A stretch of 15,606 bases of DNA, taken from the NCBI GenBank assembly GCA_020854925.1, contig JAHKLV010000208.1:1-15606 (forward strand), given 5' to 3'. Origin of the DNA: Candidatus Methanofastidiosia archaeon (lineage in GTDB: Archaea > Methanobacteriota_B > Thermococci > Methanofastidiosales > NM3). Shown here piece by piece: positions 14,769 to 15,606 of this stretch; position 1 is the first letter of the stretch; every line of letters starts with the position of its first letter. The notes beneath the pieces were generated by a model that ran no database searches, was not told the DNA's origin, and saw only the letters and a program-made list of their open reading frames with translations. Made by a program: the position numbers and the translations under genes.

Positions 14769-15172
14769 GAACCTACGTCATACTCTGTCACCTAGCAAGC
14801 AAAACACACCTCTCGGTGGGATCCTTAGGCACTCTGCTGTTTCGCGAGGGATGCTATGCCTATGTCGGCTCAGCCCTTGGCGGCCTCAGGAATCGCGTGG
14901 GCCGGCACCTGCGAAGGGACAAACGATTCCATTGGCATATCGACCACCTCCTTGCCGCCGCGCCCGTCACTGACGTCGCGGTCCGTGAAGGCACCACGCG
15001 CGAGGAATGTACCGTTGCGGCATGCCTTGCCCAACACGGAACGGTGGTACGGGGATTCGGTTCAAGCGACTGCAGGTGTCCGGGGCATCTTTTTCGAATA
15101 AGGGAAGATGTAGCCCTCGAAATGCTCAGTTCGTCGGGATTTAGCCTCCTTAACCATGAAGAACACCTCTAG
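14693..15172 (+). CDS. DUF123 family GIY-YIG-like protein (Uri-superfamily endonuclease-like)
   Basis: From base 14768 the frame encodes a full DUF123 domain. GTYVILCHL provides the first GIY-YIG half and GCYAYVGSALGGL the second (YVGSA), followed by RVGRHLRRDKRFHWHIDHLL and a C-terminal GFGSSDCRCPGHLFRI. All are strong family signatures. DUF123 proteins are archaeal, relate to GIY-YIG nucleases and are sometimes fused to endonuclease III; their reaction is not established. The start is a problem. The conserved domain begins at the last base of the purH stop codon, yet the nearest in-frame standard start is a GTG at 14693, with an ATG further up at 14603. Both would make an N-terminal extension read out of frame through purH. 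No Shine-Dalgarno supports either, so the start given is provisional. Confidence 0.82.
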   Translation: MCRTRNARGDSIREGDACQIACHAVGTYVILCHLASKTHLSVGSLGTLLFREGCYAYVGSALGGLRNRVGRHLRRDKRFHWHIDHLLAAAPVTDVAVREGTTREECTVAACLAQHGTVVRGFGSSDCRCPGHLFRIREDVALEMLSSSGFSLLNHEEHL

Positions 15173-15316
15173 AGGGCGCGATTGGTAACATTCCAGCCTT
15201 CGTGAACTTACCACCCATCACATAGAAACGGAGCGGTACAGACCCTGATGCATTCCCACAACGCCCTCAGGGCATATCCTTTGTGCCCCACGACAGGAAT
15301 GGGGTGGATGCTCTCC

Positions 15317-15606
15317 CTATCCGAGACAGTACGCTTGCCCGTCATGGGTGCAGAAGTAGATGCGATTGTTGACTATTGCGATTCCTGCGCTGCTTCCGCC
15401 TAGGCCCTCATAGGTGGAAACTATCTCCGCATCATCCCGATCGACTACGTACAAGAGATACGAAGTTCCTTCATCCCCATCGGAGTTAACAACCTTCCCG
15501 TAGACTACCAGGAAATCCGGCGTGACGAGGGGGGCGCACCCAGACAGGAGGGATTCACCTATGGGCACCTGCCAGTTGAGTTCACCCGTGCGTATGTCAA
15601 GCGAGA
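15317..15606 (-). CDS. C-terminal end of a PQQ-type beta-propeller repeat protein (partial at right edge)
   Basis: The frame is open to the right edge (95 visible residues, C-terminal part). It shows PQQ-like propeller repeats: SLDIRTGELNWQVPIGE, a typical blade end with the TGxxxW signature, then TPDFLVVYGKV, YLLYVVDRDDAEIVSTYEGLGGSSAGIAIVNNRIYFCTHDGQAYCLG as the next blade. Such proteins are usually secreted or membrane-anchored beta-propellers of unknown ligand in archaea, and only a few are true quinoprotein dehydrogenases. No signal peptide can be judged because the N terminus lies outside the window. It converges with the DUF123 gene across a 144-nt gap in which I see no gene. Confidence 0.8.
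   Translation of the reverse strand, partial: SLDIRTGELNWQVPIGESLLSGCAPLVTPDFLVVYGKVVNSDGDEGTSYLLYVVDRDDAEIVSTYEGLGGSSAGIAIVNNRIYFCTHDGQAYCLG

Noticed and set aside
15251..15300. Short inverted repeats (GCCCT-C-AGGGC and CATTCC/GGAATG) as a bidirectional terminator
   Set aside because: Stems are short and neither strand has a following T-run, so support is too weak to call.
15173..15316. Possible continuation of the propeller gene past its TAG through a frameshift
   Set aside because: Short stretches in other frames look vaguely protein-like, but the visible end (DGQAYCLG) is a natural end for a PQQ-type repeat, and no blade motif follows.

Overview
The window is archaeal chromosome. The evidence is a separately encoded RNA polymerase A' (Rpo1N) and A'' (Rpo1C), an 85-residue RpoH, ribosomal protein eL30, a short two-KH NusA, EF-2 with the diphthamide motif, an archaeal-type 5S rRNA and TATA/BRE promoters. 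RpoB is one unsplit polypeptide. That argues against the main methanogen and haloarchaeal lineages, where B is split into B' and B''. It fits Thermococcus- or Thermoplasma-like euryarchaea, or a deep or DPANN-type lineage, which I cannot resolve from the sequence.

Layout. The left edge (1-346, +) holds the C-terminal part of a probable Cas4/Dna2-like PD-(D/E)XK protein with a Cys cluster. From 11966 down to 440 on the minus strand runs one transcription-translation operon: rpoH, rpoB, rpoA1, rpoA2, rpl30e, nusA, rps12, rps7, EF-2. Its genes overlap or lie a few bases apart, except for a 54-nt AT-rich gap before rps12 that holds a good internal TATA box. The operon ends just after EF-2 in a 13-bp hairpin followed by a T-rich tract.

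Upstream of rpoH, still on the minus strand, are tRNA-Lys(TTT), tRNA-Asp(GTC) with an encoded CCA, and a 5S rRNA. The 5S has a clear BRE/TATA promoter, and no 16S or 23S is adjacent. About 400 nt with no convincing protein gene then separates this stable-RNA cluster from a DHH/DHHA1 RecJ-like nuclease gene (minus). This gap contains T-rich tracts, a second TATA-like box and a GC-rich block of hairpins that could be a structured RNA.

The nuclease gene is divergent from a compact stand-alone PurH N-domain (IMP cyclohydrolase-like) gene, and the two seem to share one near-symmetric TATA box. The purH-like gene runs into an out-of-frame DUF123/GIY-YIG gene with no normal start codon near its conserved N terminus. 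The right edge holds the C-terminal end of a PQQ-type beta-propeller protein on the minus strand.

Functionally, the centre is core information processing: RNA polymerase, a transcription factor, ribosomal proteins, a translation factor, 5S and tRNAs. Nucleic-acid enzymes and one purine enzyme flank it. I found no CRISPR array, insertion sequence or clear novel multi-gene system. The most interesting loose ends are the structured non-coding block, the shared divergent promoter, the reduced PurH domain and the purH/DUF123 junction.
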